From Macrosoma leucophasiata (taxonomy: Eukaryota > Arthropoda > Insecta > Lepidoptera > Hedylidae), in the NCBI GenBank assembly GCA_036365455.1, contig JAWQUS010000004.1:1743501-1807500 (forward strand): DNA of 64,000 nt, given 5' to 3'. The notes under the pieces were generated by a model. It worked only from the letters and a program-made list of their open reading frames with translations, was not told the DNA's origin and did not search any database. Made by a program: the position numbers and the translations under genes. This document shows positions 10,722 through 22,171 of the stretch, piece after piece. Each line of letters starts with the position of its first letter. The stretch's first letter is position 1.

Positions 10722-12213
10722 CACGCTCACAAGTGAGTAGTAAGTCGTGACGGAAACGCTTTTAAACACCTACAAAAAAATATTGACTGTAAAATTTTAA
10801 TAATACGATGATAAAAAATCAGTTTCGGAAAACTTATTAACATACTTATTAAGCTTTGTGGTGAAGTTTTCATAATAATTAATGCAGTATTATAATTTGA
10901 ATAGCCTTCGGTTACGTTAAGCTTAAGGACGTTGTTCGATGCAATTATATTATTTATAGTCTTACGCCCTTAATCATAAACGTATTTTAGCTAAAGTGTT
11001 GCTTATCTCTCCTTTGTCTATTTCTATCCTGCACATTTGACAATGCAACTGACAAAGACAAAGCATTCTATAGCTAAAACGTATCTTAAGTACGCTTATG
11101 AATAAGGGGGTTAGTAGTAGGTACTAAATATCCCAAAAACCTCTCATATGAAAATAATCAACAGTAATTAAAATACTCGACAAACAACTAACATCACTCT
11201 CTCACGGATCAGGAGGTCAATCAATATTGACCGAGAAACAATTGAACTCAATTGTCATATTTTTCTTTTGATTTTGGGTTTACTAATTGACAGTCGTCTG
11301 CCTTCCTTCACGGGGACACAGCGAGAAGTTTAATTATTTTTGAGCTATTTAGAACACGACGTGAATATTTCTAGTATTCACTAGAATGCGAAATTATTTT
11401 CCCATTTATCGAGTGCTTATAACTTGATGCGAATCGTTAAAATGATTTACAACCCGCTGAACCCGCACGTGCCCGCATTGTTCAGCAATTATAACTTTGT
11501 GGCTAGACTTGCGGCCTTCCCTATTCCCATGGCTATGCTAGCTAACTACATTATTTTACTCCTCCATTACTTATAGCTAGAGTTACATTAGCGAGTGTAG
11601 CCAGAATTTTTATTTCACAGAACTTGACCCAGCTCAGTCAATTTGACTATTGGTATTAAAGAACTTTTTACAACTACCGTTTTTTTTTAGTTCTGGCGGG
11701 AACCTTTAAAGAGGCGTATGGTGCTCTTATTTTATTTCATTTTCTTGGTGTATTTTTAAGTTATATTGAATAAAGTTGGTGGCATTTTGTTTGATAAAGG
11801 TTTATTACAGTGCCCGTGTATAGTGAAATAGAATTACAGTGCGAAAACACGACCTTTCATTCAGGTTGCCTCCAAAACTTCATTGTAAATGTTCTGGTAA
11901 AGTAGCCATCGCTTTACTCGAATAAGTTGACTGTAATTCATTTGACTGACATACTTAATAAGTAATTGACTGACTTTATTATACTAACTTTTACGCTGCT
12001 TAAATAAATACGAAATATCGTTTTACTTGACACTGGAAATATGCGTCATAGCGATGCCATAATTTAATTAAAAAAAAAACTTCTTTGTTGTAAATCCCGA
12101 CTTCAAAAACCAGATAGCGCATTACTATATTGATTCCAAAAGTATGACGTGCATCCACAGATCATCTGTGCGTGCACAGATGATCTCCTTGCGATTGAAT
12201 ATGTATTTTGTTA
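10722..12213. other. 1.5-kb AT-rich spacer
   Basis: No gene seen. It contains repeat I (listed separately). A nearly palindromic run CAGATCATCTGTGCGTGCAC followed by AGATGATCTC lies near 12159-12187. Confidence 0.35.
11693..11873 (+). repeat. Repeat I, copy 1
   Basis: About 180 bp that match 39498-39678 in reverse (GGTGGCATTTTGTTTGAT, AGGTTTATTACAG, AGTGCGAAAACACG). Class unknown. Confidence 0.65.
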
Positions 12214-12224
12214 TTTTTCACCTT

Positions 12225-12546
12225 GTTTTATATTATTTCGCATTAACACATGCTTGTGAAATATATTTTATTTTTAAAGAAAAATGGAAAGAAAAATTTG
12301 ACTTCAGGCGAGACTCGAACTCGCGACCTACTGGGAATCTAGCCGCTCTTCCAATTGAGCTACTGAAGCCCTGCCCGATTTGTCAAATCTTTCCTTCACA
12401 TCTATTGCATTGCTTTATGGTAGCAGCAGCGCCATCTATTACCAACTATGCTTCAGTAGCTCAATTGGAAGAGCGGCTGGACTAGATTAGAGTTCGAGTC
12501 TCGCCTTAAGTCAAATTTTTCTTTCCATTTTTCTTTAAAAATAAAA
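12225..12546 (+). mobile_element. tRNA-IR foldback element with 11-bp target duplication
   Basis: Flanked by TTTTTCACCTT on both sides (12214-12224 and 12547-12557). The left end carries the ATATTATTTCGCATTAACAC terminal repeat, then a tRNA-like cloverleaf on the reverse strand, then a 90-bp spacer (GGTAGCAGCAGCGCC), then a second, partly deleted tRNA-like unit on the forward strand and an A-rich tail. The two tRNA units face away from each other in a head-to-head arrangement. Confidence 0.8.
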
Positions 12547-12557
12547 TTTTTCACCTT

Positions 12558-13225
12558 TTTAGTAATGCGATTATCAAGTTTTTGAAGTCTGTATTTTTTT
12601 GTAAAAAGTTCTGTTTTTCGGTTTACAGTATTATAGCTCCCGATTGAAATCTTGGGACTGTTTGCTCGATTGCTTATACCTCAAAGAAAACACTGCCAAG
12701 AAATTTTGCTAAGAACTTAGTTGCTCAAAAACCTTTTTTTCTTTAACTTATTTATTTTGTAACCGGAAAAGCAGGTGAGACCCGCGCAGATTTTACAATC
12801 GTCACAGACACAATTTTATGCATTCATATTGAAATTATAATCTATACTTCGATTATAAACTTATTGAACATGTAAGACCTTATTCTGTAACTGGTCATTG
12901 ATCCCGTTATGAATCTCAAATGGATTTTGCATTAATATCGATAACTTCTTACTGGGTGGTGCAATGTTCAAATGCAGATGTGATAATTCTTAAGTGGTTG
13001 TCCACTGCCGACGAATCGTTGACCGGCGGACATTTTCTATATCTCTGCTGGAGGGCCAAACTCCTTGCGATAGCGGTAATCTGATTATCAATGAAGCTTT
13101 AAAGAAAACAATCAAGAGAGTCAGCTAACGCTATTGCCTTTATCGGCGGTTCTTTATGACAAAATAAAACCTTAAAATTAGGCTGAATCGGCGTCTCTAA
13201 GCGATATTTGGATTTGGCAAGTCAA
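12558..13225. other. Spacer
   Basis: No gene or repeat recognised. Confidence 0.3.
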
Positions 13226-13538
13226 GAAGGTGGTAGAGTTCCATTGACGGAGTTCGCGGGTGTAGTCACTGCCGCGTTACCTAATATACTTGCCGCTAAA
13301 TGGTAGTGTTCAGTACTATTATTGTTCCAGTCAAGTGGTAACGTACGGCCCTGTAATTTCCAGCACAGAGGCACAAATACCTTAGGTGTCAGAAGTGGCA
13401 ACGTATCTACATTGAACTCTCTGGTTTCGTGTAGTTGTTGATAGGCTACAGTATTTCCCGAGAATATGTACTTAATAGGAAACTTACCATCAATGTAAGC
13501 TGTAAGCTTGTTTGCCACTTAATGACATTAAAAGAAAA
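13226..13538 (+). repeat. Fam-A with a 30-bp internal insertion
   Basis: Runs from GGTGGTAGAGTTCCATTGACG to TTGCCACTTAATGACATTAAA. Between GGCTACAGT and CATCAATG the usual sequence is replaced by a TTTCCCGAGAATATG stretch. Confidence 0.75.
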
Positions 13539-13911
13539 GTTCATGACAACGTTTCTCTACTTCTGCTTCCCGTTCATTCCCCTTTTTTCCTGTGACTAAA
13601 ATAAATCCCGGATTCATGATGATGTATGACGCCAGTGGAAAAGCACACTAGTAAAATACAAACAGATGTTGAATCTAAGCAAGCCGGTATATAGTGCGAT
13701 GGTCACGCGCATCTTTGCGATTTAAAAGTCGGCCGGTATTGCGAATTGCAAAGTTATTGGTCGATGTGAGAACAGCACTTAGCCGCTAGATTATCTTGGA
13801 TTGCCTGGAAATGCTTAATTTAGATTGGATGTGCATTTACAGTAAATGATTTTATTGCTGAGCCGCTTGTGATTCTGTTCGCGTGGCGTTCAGTTATTAG
13901 GTACATTTTTA
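13539..13911. other. Spacer
   Basis: Nothing recognised. Confidence 0.3.
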
Positions 13912-14000
13912 TTTTATGTAATGTAAGTGGCACACAATCATGCAGTTCACATTGATGTTTAGAGATGACTGCAGGCTATAGACACCCACACAAGACCAGA
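13912..14000 (-). repeat. Fam-A 3' end
   Basis: Reverse copy of the last 90 bp (GTGGCACACAATCATGCAG...ACAAGACCAGAGG). It breaks off into repeat E. Confidence 0.7.
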
Positions 14001-14165
14001 GGTGAAAGACCCTACTGAGTTTTGTTTTGGCAGGTTTTTTCTCAGTAATGTGGGCTTTGGAACTCTGCCAGTGCATGACAAGGACTGTCCCATATTCTTT
14101 TGTTTAGTCTGATCTTGCCGTTTGTAAAACCTATCTATTTTAATTGTTAAGTATTTTTGGACCAA
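14001..14165. repeat. Repeat E, copy 2
   Basis: GACCCTACTGAGTTTTGTTT and GGCTTTGGAACTCTGCC match 3690-3795 in reverse. The match continues weakly to TATTTTTGGACC. Confidence 0.6.
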
Positions 14166-14767
14166 CGACCTTCTTTTGTTTTTTTCGTCAGTTAATAAAT
14201 AAACCACTGTTACGTAAGTTGCATAAGTAGGTAATTGTCGTTTCAAATTAAAGTTTTGAACAAGAAATCAATTGATAAAATTGCAAGCTTCCTCGATTTT
14301 TTGCCATTAAGTGTCACTGCACTTTAAAATCTGATACTTCCTGGTGTTAATTATTTTTTAGGGATCTCTTTTCTTTAATCTATTTAGATAAAACAAAGTC
14401 GGGTTTGTTACAACACTTATAACTCGAGATCTGCTGGACCAATTTTCATGGTTTTTGATTTGTTGGACTTGTCTCCGCCCCGAATAACAGAATACATCTT
14501 AAAAATAAGAAAAATTGAAGAATATTTGAAAAACCTAAAAGTTCTTTAGTTTCGGATCTGTCAATTTTTTTAGTCAAAATCTGTAAGCAATGATTGACAT
14601 TTATGCATGCGTTCATAAACTATTTAAAATGCACTAATAAACTATTACGTGTATTGTATTTTTTTTTTAATATTATTGCATCGCTATTACGCATATTGCC
14701 AATGTCAAGTAAAACGATATCTCATATTCGTAATAAGCAGCGTAAAAGTCAGTCACAGTCAGTAATT
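14166..14767. other. Spacer with a Helitron-like scrap
   Basis: 14395-14510 (AGATCTGCTGGACCAATTTT) resembles the inside of Hel-1. Nothing else recognised. Confidence 0.35.
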
Positions 14768-15165
14768 CGAGTGTGGTGGTGGTGGTGTTGGTGGCGTTAA
14801 TTGCGTTAGTAGTGTTAGTGGCTTTGGTGTCATTGGTGTCGTTGGTGGCGTAGGTATTGTTGGTGACTCTGGTGGCGGTGTTGATGGCGTTGGTGGTGGT
14901 GGTGATGGTTTTTAGTCGCGATGGAGGCATTAGTGGCGTTCGTGACACTGGTGGTGTTGTTTGTAGTTTTGGAGGAATTGGTTGTGGTTTTGGTGGCATT
15001 GGTGGCATAGGAGTTTGGTCATGTTGGTGTTGGTGGCGGCGTTGATGACGTTGGTGACGTTTGTGGTGGTGGCGATGGTGGAGGTGGTAGCGGTGACATT
15101 GGTGGTGGTGATTGTGGTGGTGGTGACGATGGTGGTGATGGTAGTGGTAAAGTTGATGACATTAG
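14768..15165 (+). repeat. GGT-rich minisatellite-like tract
   Basis: About 400 bp of TGG/GTG-based triplets with interspersed GCG and GAT triplets. It is strongly G-rich on this strand. Open frames on both strands (Gly/Val on one, Thr/Asn/Pro on the other) follow from the triplet periodicity. Confidence 0.85.
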
Positions 15166-15577
15166 TGGTTAAAAATGCACAATGTTATTATTCAATTTTT
15201 AACATCCGCCATTATGGACCTAAGTACAGACATTATATGTCATTTTTCTGCCACAGATCTACGGTAGACTCGATCGAAACCTATTTACAATTAAAGATCG
15301 TAAAAAAAATATTATTCTGAGTCGAGAACATGTATCCGCAAAATTCGTATCTTTTGATAATTCGTGAAATAAAAACTATAATTTTATAAATTCTAATGTC
15401 AATTGCCCGCCATTATGACGTACACTTTTTATTTTGATGTATTACCTGGACTGACTATGAAACTGGACAGGCCATGCAATTTTCAAAAATCAATTGCTGT
15501 TTGTTACTTTCGTTAAAAACTGTAGTGTATTTTTTAATCTTTACTTTAAAGCGATACGAAGTTCGCCGGGCCAGCTA
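15166..15577 (+). mobile_element. Possible Hel-2 remnant
   Basis: The end GATACGAAGTTCGCCGGGCC, then AGCTAG^T, is the reverse of the start of the Hel-2 copy at 21440. The 5' extent is unclear and the region is AT-rich. Confidence 0.35.
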
Positions 15578-17128
15578 GTTGACAAATAAACGACATCTTT
15601 AACTTTTAATGGACAGCTTTGCAGCATCTGAGTATTGCTGTCAGTCCTCGATTACTTTAAAATAGACTGGATTAATCTAAGTATTCAAATGACAGACGAT
15701 TTCATATTGATTTGCATTGATTTGGAGCCATGTGTTTTCCGATATGACTGGTTGTCCACATTCTCTTACCCCTTCTAGGAATTCTGGGAATAAGTATGTA
15801 CTTGTGGGAGTACAATAGACATGGATACATGTATCCCTACCCACTCGTGGAAATACAGAGTCACGAAGAGCATAAAATATGCAAAAGATTTTTTGTACAA
15901 CTGTTCAATATTTTTGATATAAGACCTTACTGGATTCTGGGCACACCCAAGTTTCGCCAGCTATGTTTACGCCAGCCATCTGCGGAACTATTTCAGTAAT
16001 ACAAAATGTCAAACATATACACGCCTGAAGATGTGTGAAATGTTACCGAATGGGTTCGAGTCATCGACGACACAACGCAGCTGTTCGAGTTGAAAACCAG
16101 AGTCAGGCTACGGCCTGACACAAAGCTGAATTCGAACCTTTTTGGTGCAGACAAGAGATACAGATTATAAAGGTGTGTTATGGGTAGTTTTAAGTTTCAT
16201 TTAAGTTATGTTGGAAAATATTTGTTTTTCTATTTAGACCTAATTATTGTCTTTTTTTTTTGCTTTGTTAATGCTTATGTAGTTTACCAGTATCTTGTGT
16301 GTCCTGTTTTTTTTCTATGTTTTAATTTAGTGTCTTTAACCCTTATTTAATGTTTGTTTACTGTGTCTCCAATCTGTAACAATAAATTCTTTTGTATTCT
16401 ATTCTAAGATCATCACAGAAATAAAATACCTACGAGTACCTCGTACTATGTTTTTTACAGCCCCGCGCCGTGAACATCGATTATATCTATTCGAAATGTG
16501 CTGAACCCATAAATAAATTGCAGCCTTACAAGATAAAATCACAACCTTTTTAATCACGTCATCCTGCATTCGATTAATCGAAGTTCGCGATGTATCGCGT
16601 GCGAATAAAATTACCGAGTCGATAACGGAAACGGTTGATTATTCGAGATGCCCGATTACCGATGCCCGGATTTGATTAATACGCTCATAATTTACTGCAT
16701 TGATTTCATTGCCGTTATGGGATACGAGGGTTGACGACATTACCAGACATTCGTCTCATAGTTTCATAGACCAGGAAGGGTTTTAATTACACATAATTAT
16801 GTAGAATAGCTTGCCTACTTGTAGCCCAGGCCATTATCGGCCATTACCTAGCTTACACTTAATCGAAATTGATTTCGTTGTCATATGTTTGAGTCTTCAT
16901 GCAGTCGCTTTGAGGCTCTTCAGATAGGCCCGGGGTACGAGAATTCGCCTCCATCCCCCCCCTCTGTTGCGCTTCGCGCGGAGGGAGGGTTGATGAAGAT
17001 TAGTAGTAGTAAATGGCGACGCGCGACTTAACTTTACGTGAGCATGGTACATTTCGCGAGGCCTTCTGATATAAGGTGGCCAAATTTCTGAATGCGGAAT
17101 TTCTGAGGGGGGGGATGTTGTCATCTGT
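15578..17128. other. Spacer with repeat H and GC-rich end
   Basis: 16080-16160 (GGCCTGACACAAAGCTGAATT...TTTGGTGCAG) is repeat H, shared with 8720-8820. 16170-16410 looks like a 3' untranslated tail, ending CAATAAATTCTTTTG. A 67-codon open frame at 15796-15999 has no recognised motif. 16900-17128 is GC-rich. Confidence 0.35.
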
Positions 17129-17501
17129 CTGGCAAGAGGTTTATTCCTGACCAAAGCGCGCGGTCTTTTGCACCGCGGGGCCGCGTGCATTGCCCACGGA
17201 CCACAGACCTATGATCTGTGGCAGTGGGCCACGCCTCACGCCGCGCTGTCTTCTGGCAAGAGGTTTATTCCTGTCCAAGGCGCGCGGCCTTTTGCACAGC
17301 GAGGCCGCGTGCATTGCCCACGGACCACAGACCTATGATCTGTGGCAGTGGGCCACGCCTCACGCCGCGCTGTCTTCTGGCAAGAGGTTTATTCCTGTCC
17401 AAGGCGCGCGGCCTATTGCACCGCGAGGCCGCGTGCTTTGCCCACGGACCACAGACCTATGATCTGTGGCAGTGGCCCACGCCTCACGCCGCGCTGTATC
17501 T
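17129..17501 (+). repeat. Tandem array, three 124-bp units
   Basis: CTGGCAAGAGGTTTATTCCT recurs at 17129, 17253 and 17377, exactly 124 bp apart. Units are about 95% alike. Each holds a hairpin CCACAGA-CCTATGA-TCTGTGG (7-bp stem, 7-base loop). A 141-codon frame across the array reflects the repeat and is not a gene. Confidence 0.9.
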
Positions 17502-17766
17502 GGTTGTGAGTTATGCGCGTCTCCGAGCTCCGGAGGGCACATTAAGCCGACGGTCCCAGTTGCTATCGATAGATAGCAGTCGTTTCACCTTGTCGGAGGC
17601 CTTATGGGATTTTGAAAACATCCGACATCGGGTGGGCCACTAACCCGTATCTCCACCAACCCGCATTGGAGCAACGTGGTCGAGTAAGCTCCAAGCCTCC
17701 TCCCAAAAAGGGGAGAGACTCGTGCCTAGCAGAGGGACATATAATGGGTTGCCGTTATTATTATAC
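17502..17766 (+). mobile_element. SINE-5S body and tail
   Basis: Lacks the 5S head, which is replaced by the tandem array. It has GGAGGGCACATTAAGCCGAC, the GATAGATAGCAGTCGTTT block and a tail GGGGAGAGACTCGTGCCTAG...CATATAATGGGTTGCC(GTTATT)n. Confidence 0.75.
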
Positions 17767-18157
17767 ATATTGATAATTAAAACTATATCAATTAAATTGC
17801 ATACATTGTATTGGTATGCAACAGTGCTTTATATTAAATAGGATGGCACGGATGATAAATATTTCTCCCACGACTCTTAATGAATCAACCTGGTATTTAT
17901 GGTTTGTATGGTGGATTTATGCGAAGATGCAATTGCGTGGAATTGTAAGCATGTATAATTCACATACATAATAACTTTATAGGCATAGACATAGGTCTAC
18001 TTTGTGATCTATCTCGTTGGCTTAGTGGTAGCAGGCTATTTCTATGCGCACTACAAAACAGTGTTTCGTAAACATAGAAGAAAAAAATAATATGAAGTTT
18101 TTTTTTTAATATTCACACTGACCCTTCGTGATCGCCTTAACACTTTTTAGCCCTATT
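17767..18157. other. AT-rich spacer
   Basis: A SINE-T2 head scrap lies at 18010-18045 (GGCTTAGTGGTAGCAGGCTA). Otherwise nothing. Confidence 0.4.
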
Positions 18158-18846
18158 TTTTTTATGTAATGAAAGTGGCAAACAAGTATGCAGTTCATAT
18201 TGATGTTAAGTGATAACTCGGTCCAAATGCCAAAGTGGTCCACTTGACTCCCTACAAAGACGCGCCATTCGTATTGTTAACGACCCAGGACTTACTGACA
18301 GGCTCGAACATCTGAGCCTACGCCGAGACATTGGGAGTCTTTGCGTTTTATACCGTCTCTACAATGGCGAGTGCTCTGTTGAACTGTTCGACATGGTGTC
18401 CACCGTCTCTTTTCCTACACTGTACTACCCGCCGAAGAGAGAAGTTCCACCCTCACCGACTGGACACCTGGCAATGTTCAACAGTGCGGTTCTCACGTTC
18501 GTTTTTACTCAGAACGTGTAAATTGTGGAATGGGCTTCCCTCGGAGGTGTTCCGTCGGTGCTACAATATGGGGTTCTTCAAAAATGGCGTCAAAAGAGTC
18601 CTTCAGGGCTGGCAGCGCGTTGGCGACGCCCCTGATGTTGCAAATGTTCATAGGCGACGGTGACTACTTTCCATCAGGTGGCCCGTCTGCTTGTCTGTCA
18701 ATCCTTTGACATAAAAAAAAAAAACTGCAGCCTATAAACACCCATACAAAGACTAGGGGTCAAAATGCAGATGCATTACCACTCCTCAGGCCTAAGGTGT
18801 TATGGGCTCTATGCCGGCAATTACAGCGCCGTATATTACCACCTGG
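18158..18846 (-). repeat. Fam-A copy split by LINE-CR1 3' end
   Basis: The right-end part is at 18158-18213 (GTGGCAAACAAGTATGCAG...AAGTGATAACT). It resumes at 18724-18846 (ACTGCAGCCTATAAACACCC...TATTACCACCTGG). The interruption carries its own A12 tail. Confidence 0.8.
18214..18723 (+). mobile_element. LINE-CR1 3' fragment inserted in Fam-A
   Basis: Encodes broken C-terminal ORF2 sequence. LDSLQRRAIRIVNDPGLTDR is in one frame and the KLWNGLPSEVFRRCYN and GVKRVLQGWQRVGDAP stretches are in another, followed by GGCCCGTCTGCTTGTCTGTC and an A tail. Same 3' end as the longer copy at 58304-60987. Confidence 0.85.
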
Positions 18847-18975
18847 GGCGCGACCGCCTATCGACATTGCTATTGTCGTTGTCATTGCTGTCAAATTTTC
18901 ATTTTCAGGCGGACCGGAGGGGATTAGCCATATGTAGGCTTGCCCCTCTGTCCAAGTACAAGCACATATTGGCCT
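18847..18975. repeat. Mosaic of MITE-g and hAT-m1 pieces
   Basis: 18850-18902 equals one arm of MITE-g (GCGACCGCCTATCGACATTG). 18908-18975 is a hAT-m1 piece (GCGGACCGGAGGGGATTAGC). Confidence 0.65.
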
Positions 18976-19885
18976 TATTACATGGCACGGTATTCAGGGT
19001 ACGATAGCAAGGATCAGGGTAATGTTATAACATTTAGGAAGTTAGGGCCCTAATTAGGGCGACCGGAGCGGCCCGGTCAGCCCAACGCCCTAACTACACA
19101 CGGTACAAATATGAACAGTATGGAAACTACGTACAAAACGTTCAAAACGGCACACTCAACATGCGCATCGACGCTCGAGTAGCGAGTGACTCGGAGCTGC
19201 AGCATCGCGAGAACCGCTTAGGGGCCTCGTTGCTGAGACTGACGCTAAAATGTTATTTCAAATTCGAATAAGTAGTGTTAGGGTTCGTAATTATTTGTAT
19301 TTAACTAAAGTCAACTAATCATTTATGAAGATATTTTGGGTCATCAATAATACGATTGACAACATTTCATATTTTTAACCTACATGTTTTATTACATTAT
19401 TCAAAAGTTAATTCAAAACTAGGGGAACCGTGTTTAACCATTTTTTGATATTTTGTACTTTTCATTCATAATTTCTACATTGAAAGTTAGTGTATTCTAA
19501 AAAGACGTATGCGCCATGTGACGTCACGCATATGGTAGAATGGCGATAGAACCATTGCCTTGTGCCGTGACCCTTTAAAAAAAATTGGAGATGTCATTGT
19601 CTTGACGTTGTCAGCTTGTCAAACTCGATGTAGGGCTGTGATCTTTTTATTTTAAAAATATCAGTACCAGTGTTCGATATATCGAAAAATTATCGATATA
19701 TCAATATAATTTTAAAAAATTCTTTGATCCTGCGTGTCGTCGATTAATCTCTTCCTTGATCCAACTACAAATAAAAAATATCAATATTATATCAACAGCC
19801 TGAGGGCTAAGTCGTTGTTTAAAACTTTAAAACTTGTTTTTATTTTAATAAATAAGTTCGTAGCAACTTTTCATAGACTTCGTAG
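18976..19885. other. Spacer
   Basis: GCACGGTATTCAG near 18990 recurs at 49488-49505. A nearly palindromic ATCGATATATC-type cluster lies near 19675-19705. No gene recognised. Confidence 0.35.
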
Positions 19886-20330
19886 TAGGGATGGCGATTC
19901 TAACTGAAATAAATCAATGTTCGAATCGAAGTGTCCAAAATCCATCCACGATTAAATCGACATTGAAAAAATCGATCTTCGATTATGGATCTATTTCTGA
20001 TTTGGGATACGTATGTAATACTAAATTTCAAGGAAAACAGACGACCAAAAAAAAGCAACTCAACAGTGTTCAATGCTGGTATAATGCTTCCTATACTCAC
20101 GTTTAAACGTTAAATCTTATGATCTGTATGTTTCCTATGTCCCTATGTGAATTAACCAAAAAGATCGATCTTCGATTTTCCATACTATACGTATCGATTC
20201 ACTAGATCAATCCAGTACTGTGGATCGATTTAAATAAATTATTATAATTATTTAAATAAGAATCGATTTTTTGGTTCCTATGGATCGCTTTTCCGATTAA
20301 TCGATCTCAGGTCTTGGATCACCGTCCCTA
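19886..20330. mobile_element. hAT-m3 non-autonomous element
   Basis: 445 bp from TAGGGATGGCGAT to ATCACCGTCCCTA. Flanks CTTCGTAG (19878-19885) and CTTCCTAG (20331-20338) match at 7 of 8 bases. The inside is rich in ATCGATC and TTCGATT words. The termini and 8-bp flanks fit hAT. Confidence 0.7.
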
Positions 20331-20338
20331 CTTCCTAG

Positions 20339-21286
20339 TTTTATACTTTGACATTGACGTATCCGTATCAATTTGACACATCTTGGCACAGAGTATGTAA
20401 CAATAATGTTTTCATCTAAAGATAGGCAACGGTAACTACTTCATTCCACCATATAAGTGACGTCATCACATGTTTTTCCGTTTTATTTTTTTTTTCACAG
20501 AAATTAAGAAATAAAAAAATACATAAAATATGTATTTGAACTCAGAAAAGAAAATTAAAGAAACGGTATTTTTCTTTTAGGGTCGTGTCAAATTTGAAAT
20601 GTTGTCAATTATAATAATTAGTATCATTCGAGACCGTATTTCTGTCAATTTCAAATAGCGATCGAGTGTCGAGGCGTGCTTGTGATTGGTCGTTGATTAA
20701 CCAATTAAATTACACAGATGGTTACCAGGCAACCAAAAAACGAAAAAAGACAAAAGAAGGGAAAACAATATTAATCGGTGGGCTCGGTAGCACGGTCATT
20801 GTAAAAAGGGACGTCGAAGTAGAAAGTGATATTTGATTATAAATGATTCTATAAAAGCATGGAAAAACAATAAAAGTGTTATTGTACTACATGGTGTTTT
20901 ATCTTATGGTATTTGGAGACTTACAGAACCAACGATCGTATGAAATAGGTATACTACAGTAAGTACGTAAATTAATATGGCATTATATTAGTAAATTCCT
21001 AAATGCGTAAAGAGTTGTTACTTAATCTTTCACAATATTTGTTCAAACTAATCACACATTCCATTGCAATTATATATCTATTAGGGTAATAGAGACAGGT
21101 GCAATTAATGTAGAGGTATTAGTGTAAATTATAATCGGACCGGTCCAATTAATCGGATAATCGTGTCAATGTCGGATGACGTAATGTTGGTGGTGACGGA
21201 TAGTGTGTTTTGTCTTTGTCTTACTGGTGTTGAATTAATTTAATGGTGTAAAAATATTTTTATGGATTTATAAATGTAGCTGCATG
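20339..21286. other. AT-rich spacer
   Basis: TGACGTCA near 20457 resembles words at 19520 and 39930. No gene seen. Confidence 0.3.
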
Positions 21287-21439
21287 CTGCCATGCGGCTG
21301 ATGTAGATCGCAAGCGACTTTCTCGGTTGTGCGATACGGTCGCGGTCGGGTGTGTGATGGGTGACCGAAAGTGGCAAAAAGGGGAGAGACTCGTGCTCAG
21401 CAGTGGGACGTACAAGGGATGCCATTATTATTTTTAATA
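21287..21439 (+). mobile_element. SINE-5S with internal deletion
   Basis: The 5S-like head includes GGTCGCGGTCGGGTGTGTGA and TGGGTGACCG. It jumps straight to the tail AAAAGGGGAGAGACTCGTGC...CAGTGGGACGTACAAGGGA and (TTA)n. Confidence 0.75.
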
Positions 21440-21685
21440 CTAGCTGACCCGGCAAACTTCGTATTGCCTCAGAATGAAATAATGTGTCAAAGGTTTGATA
21501 GATACCGACTATTTGTACGGAAAAATAAAATTGTGGTTTATACTGTTTCTCTTCAATTTCGCCATATTTTCTTACCTTTTAAACCTTCCCTGGATTCACA
21601 AAAATCATTCAAAACCAAAATTAGCCAAATTGGTAAAGCCGTTCTCGAGTTTTAGCGAGCCTAACTGATTTTTATATAAATAGGT
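21440..21685 (-). mobile_element. Hel-2 Helitron-like element
   Basis: On the reverse strand it ends ...AAGTTTGCCGGGTCAGCTAG followed by T, a CTRR-type end. The body has GCCGTTCTCGAG and GCCAAATTGGTAAAG. Confidence 0.5.
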
Positions 21686-21856
21686 TATTAAATGTAGCTG
21701 CCTTAGTAGTAGCAGGCCAATACTGCTACGCTGGGGTCCTAGGTTCCATCCCTGGGTCGGAGGCTATCAGAGATAAAGGTGTATCATCTTTTATCTCTGT
21801 AACTCTTGATTTTTTTTCATTTTCTGGAAGTGTTCAGAATCAGAATCAGAAATTCA

Positions 21857-22171
21857 TCTATACAAATAATCAAAATTGGAGTGTCTGTTTGTAATATAAA
21901 AATAACCGCTTTCTACTAAATGCATATGCACAGGTACATAATAATATACCAAAACAACATTTTTTACAATTTTTGTCTGTCTGTCTGTCTGTTTGGCGGG
22001 GCTAATCTTGGTAACTGCTGGACCAATTTTGATGGGACTTTCACTAGCAGATAGCTTATGTAATAAGAAGTAACTTAGGCTACTTTTATACTAGCTGCGC
22101 CACCGACTTCAACCGGGTAGATACTGAACAATCATAAATTCTAACGCGGGTGATGTCGCGAGCACATCTAG
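21857..22171 (+). mobile_element. Hel-1, complete Helitron-like element
   Basis: 315 bp starting TCTATACAAATAAT and ending ACATCTAG. It lies between A (21856) and T (22172), the A^T target used by Helitrons. A short CGCG...CGCG hairpin sits about 8 bases before CTAG, and a (GTCT)n tract lies inside. It carries no Rep/helicase, so it is non-autonomous. Confidence 0.7.

Noticed and set aside
12300..12372. tRNA genes at 12.3, 34.6, 42.8 and 48.6 kb
   Set aside because: The fold is good but the anticodon loop has about nine bases, and the sequence recurs inside a dispersed element, so these are element parts, not host tRNA genes.
14673..15008. Thr/Asn/Pro-rich 111-codon reverse frame
   Set aside because: Produced by the GGT triplet tract.
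15796..15999. 67-codon forward frame near a polyadenylation-like tail
   Set aside because: No motif, no splice partner found, and the downstream segment shares repeat H; not enough for a gene.
17129..17501. CRISPR-like direct repeats
   Set aside because: Units are contiguous 124-bp tandem copies with no spacers, in a eukaryotic genome.
17218..17643. 141-codon frame across the tandem array
   Set aside because: Repeats with the 124-bp units and runs into SINE-5S; no motif or start context.
18210..18663. Two separate small forward genes
   Set aside because: Together they are the broken C-terminus of LINE-CR1.
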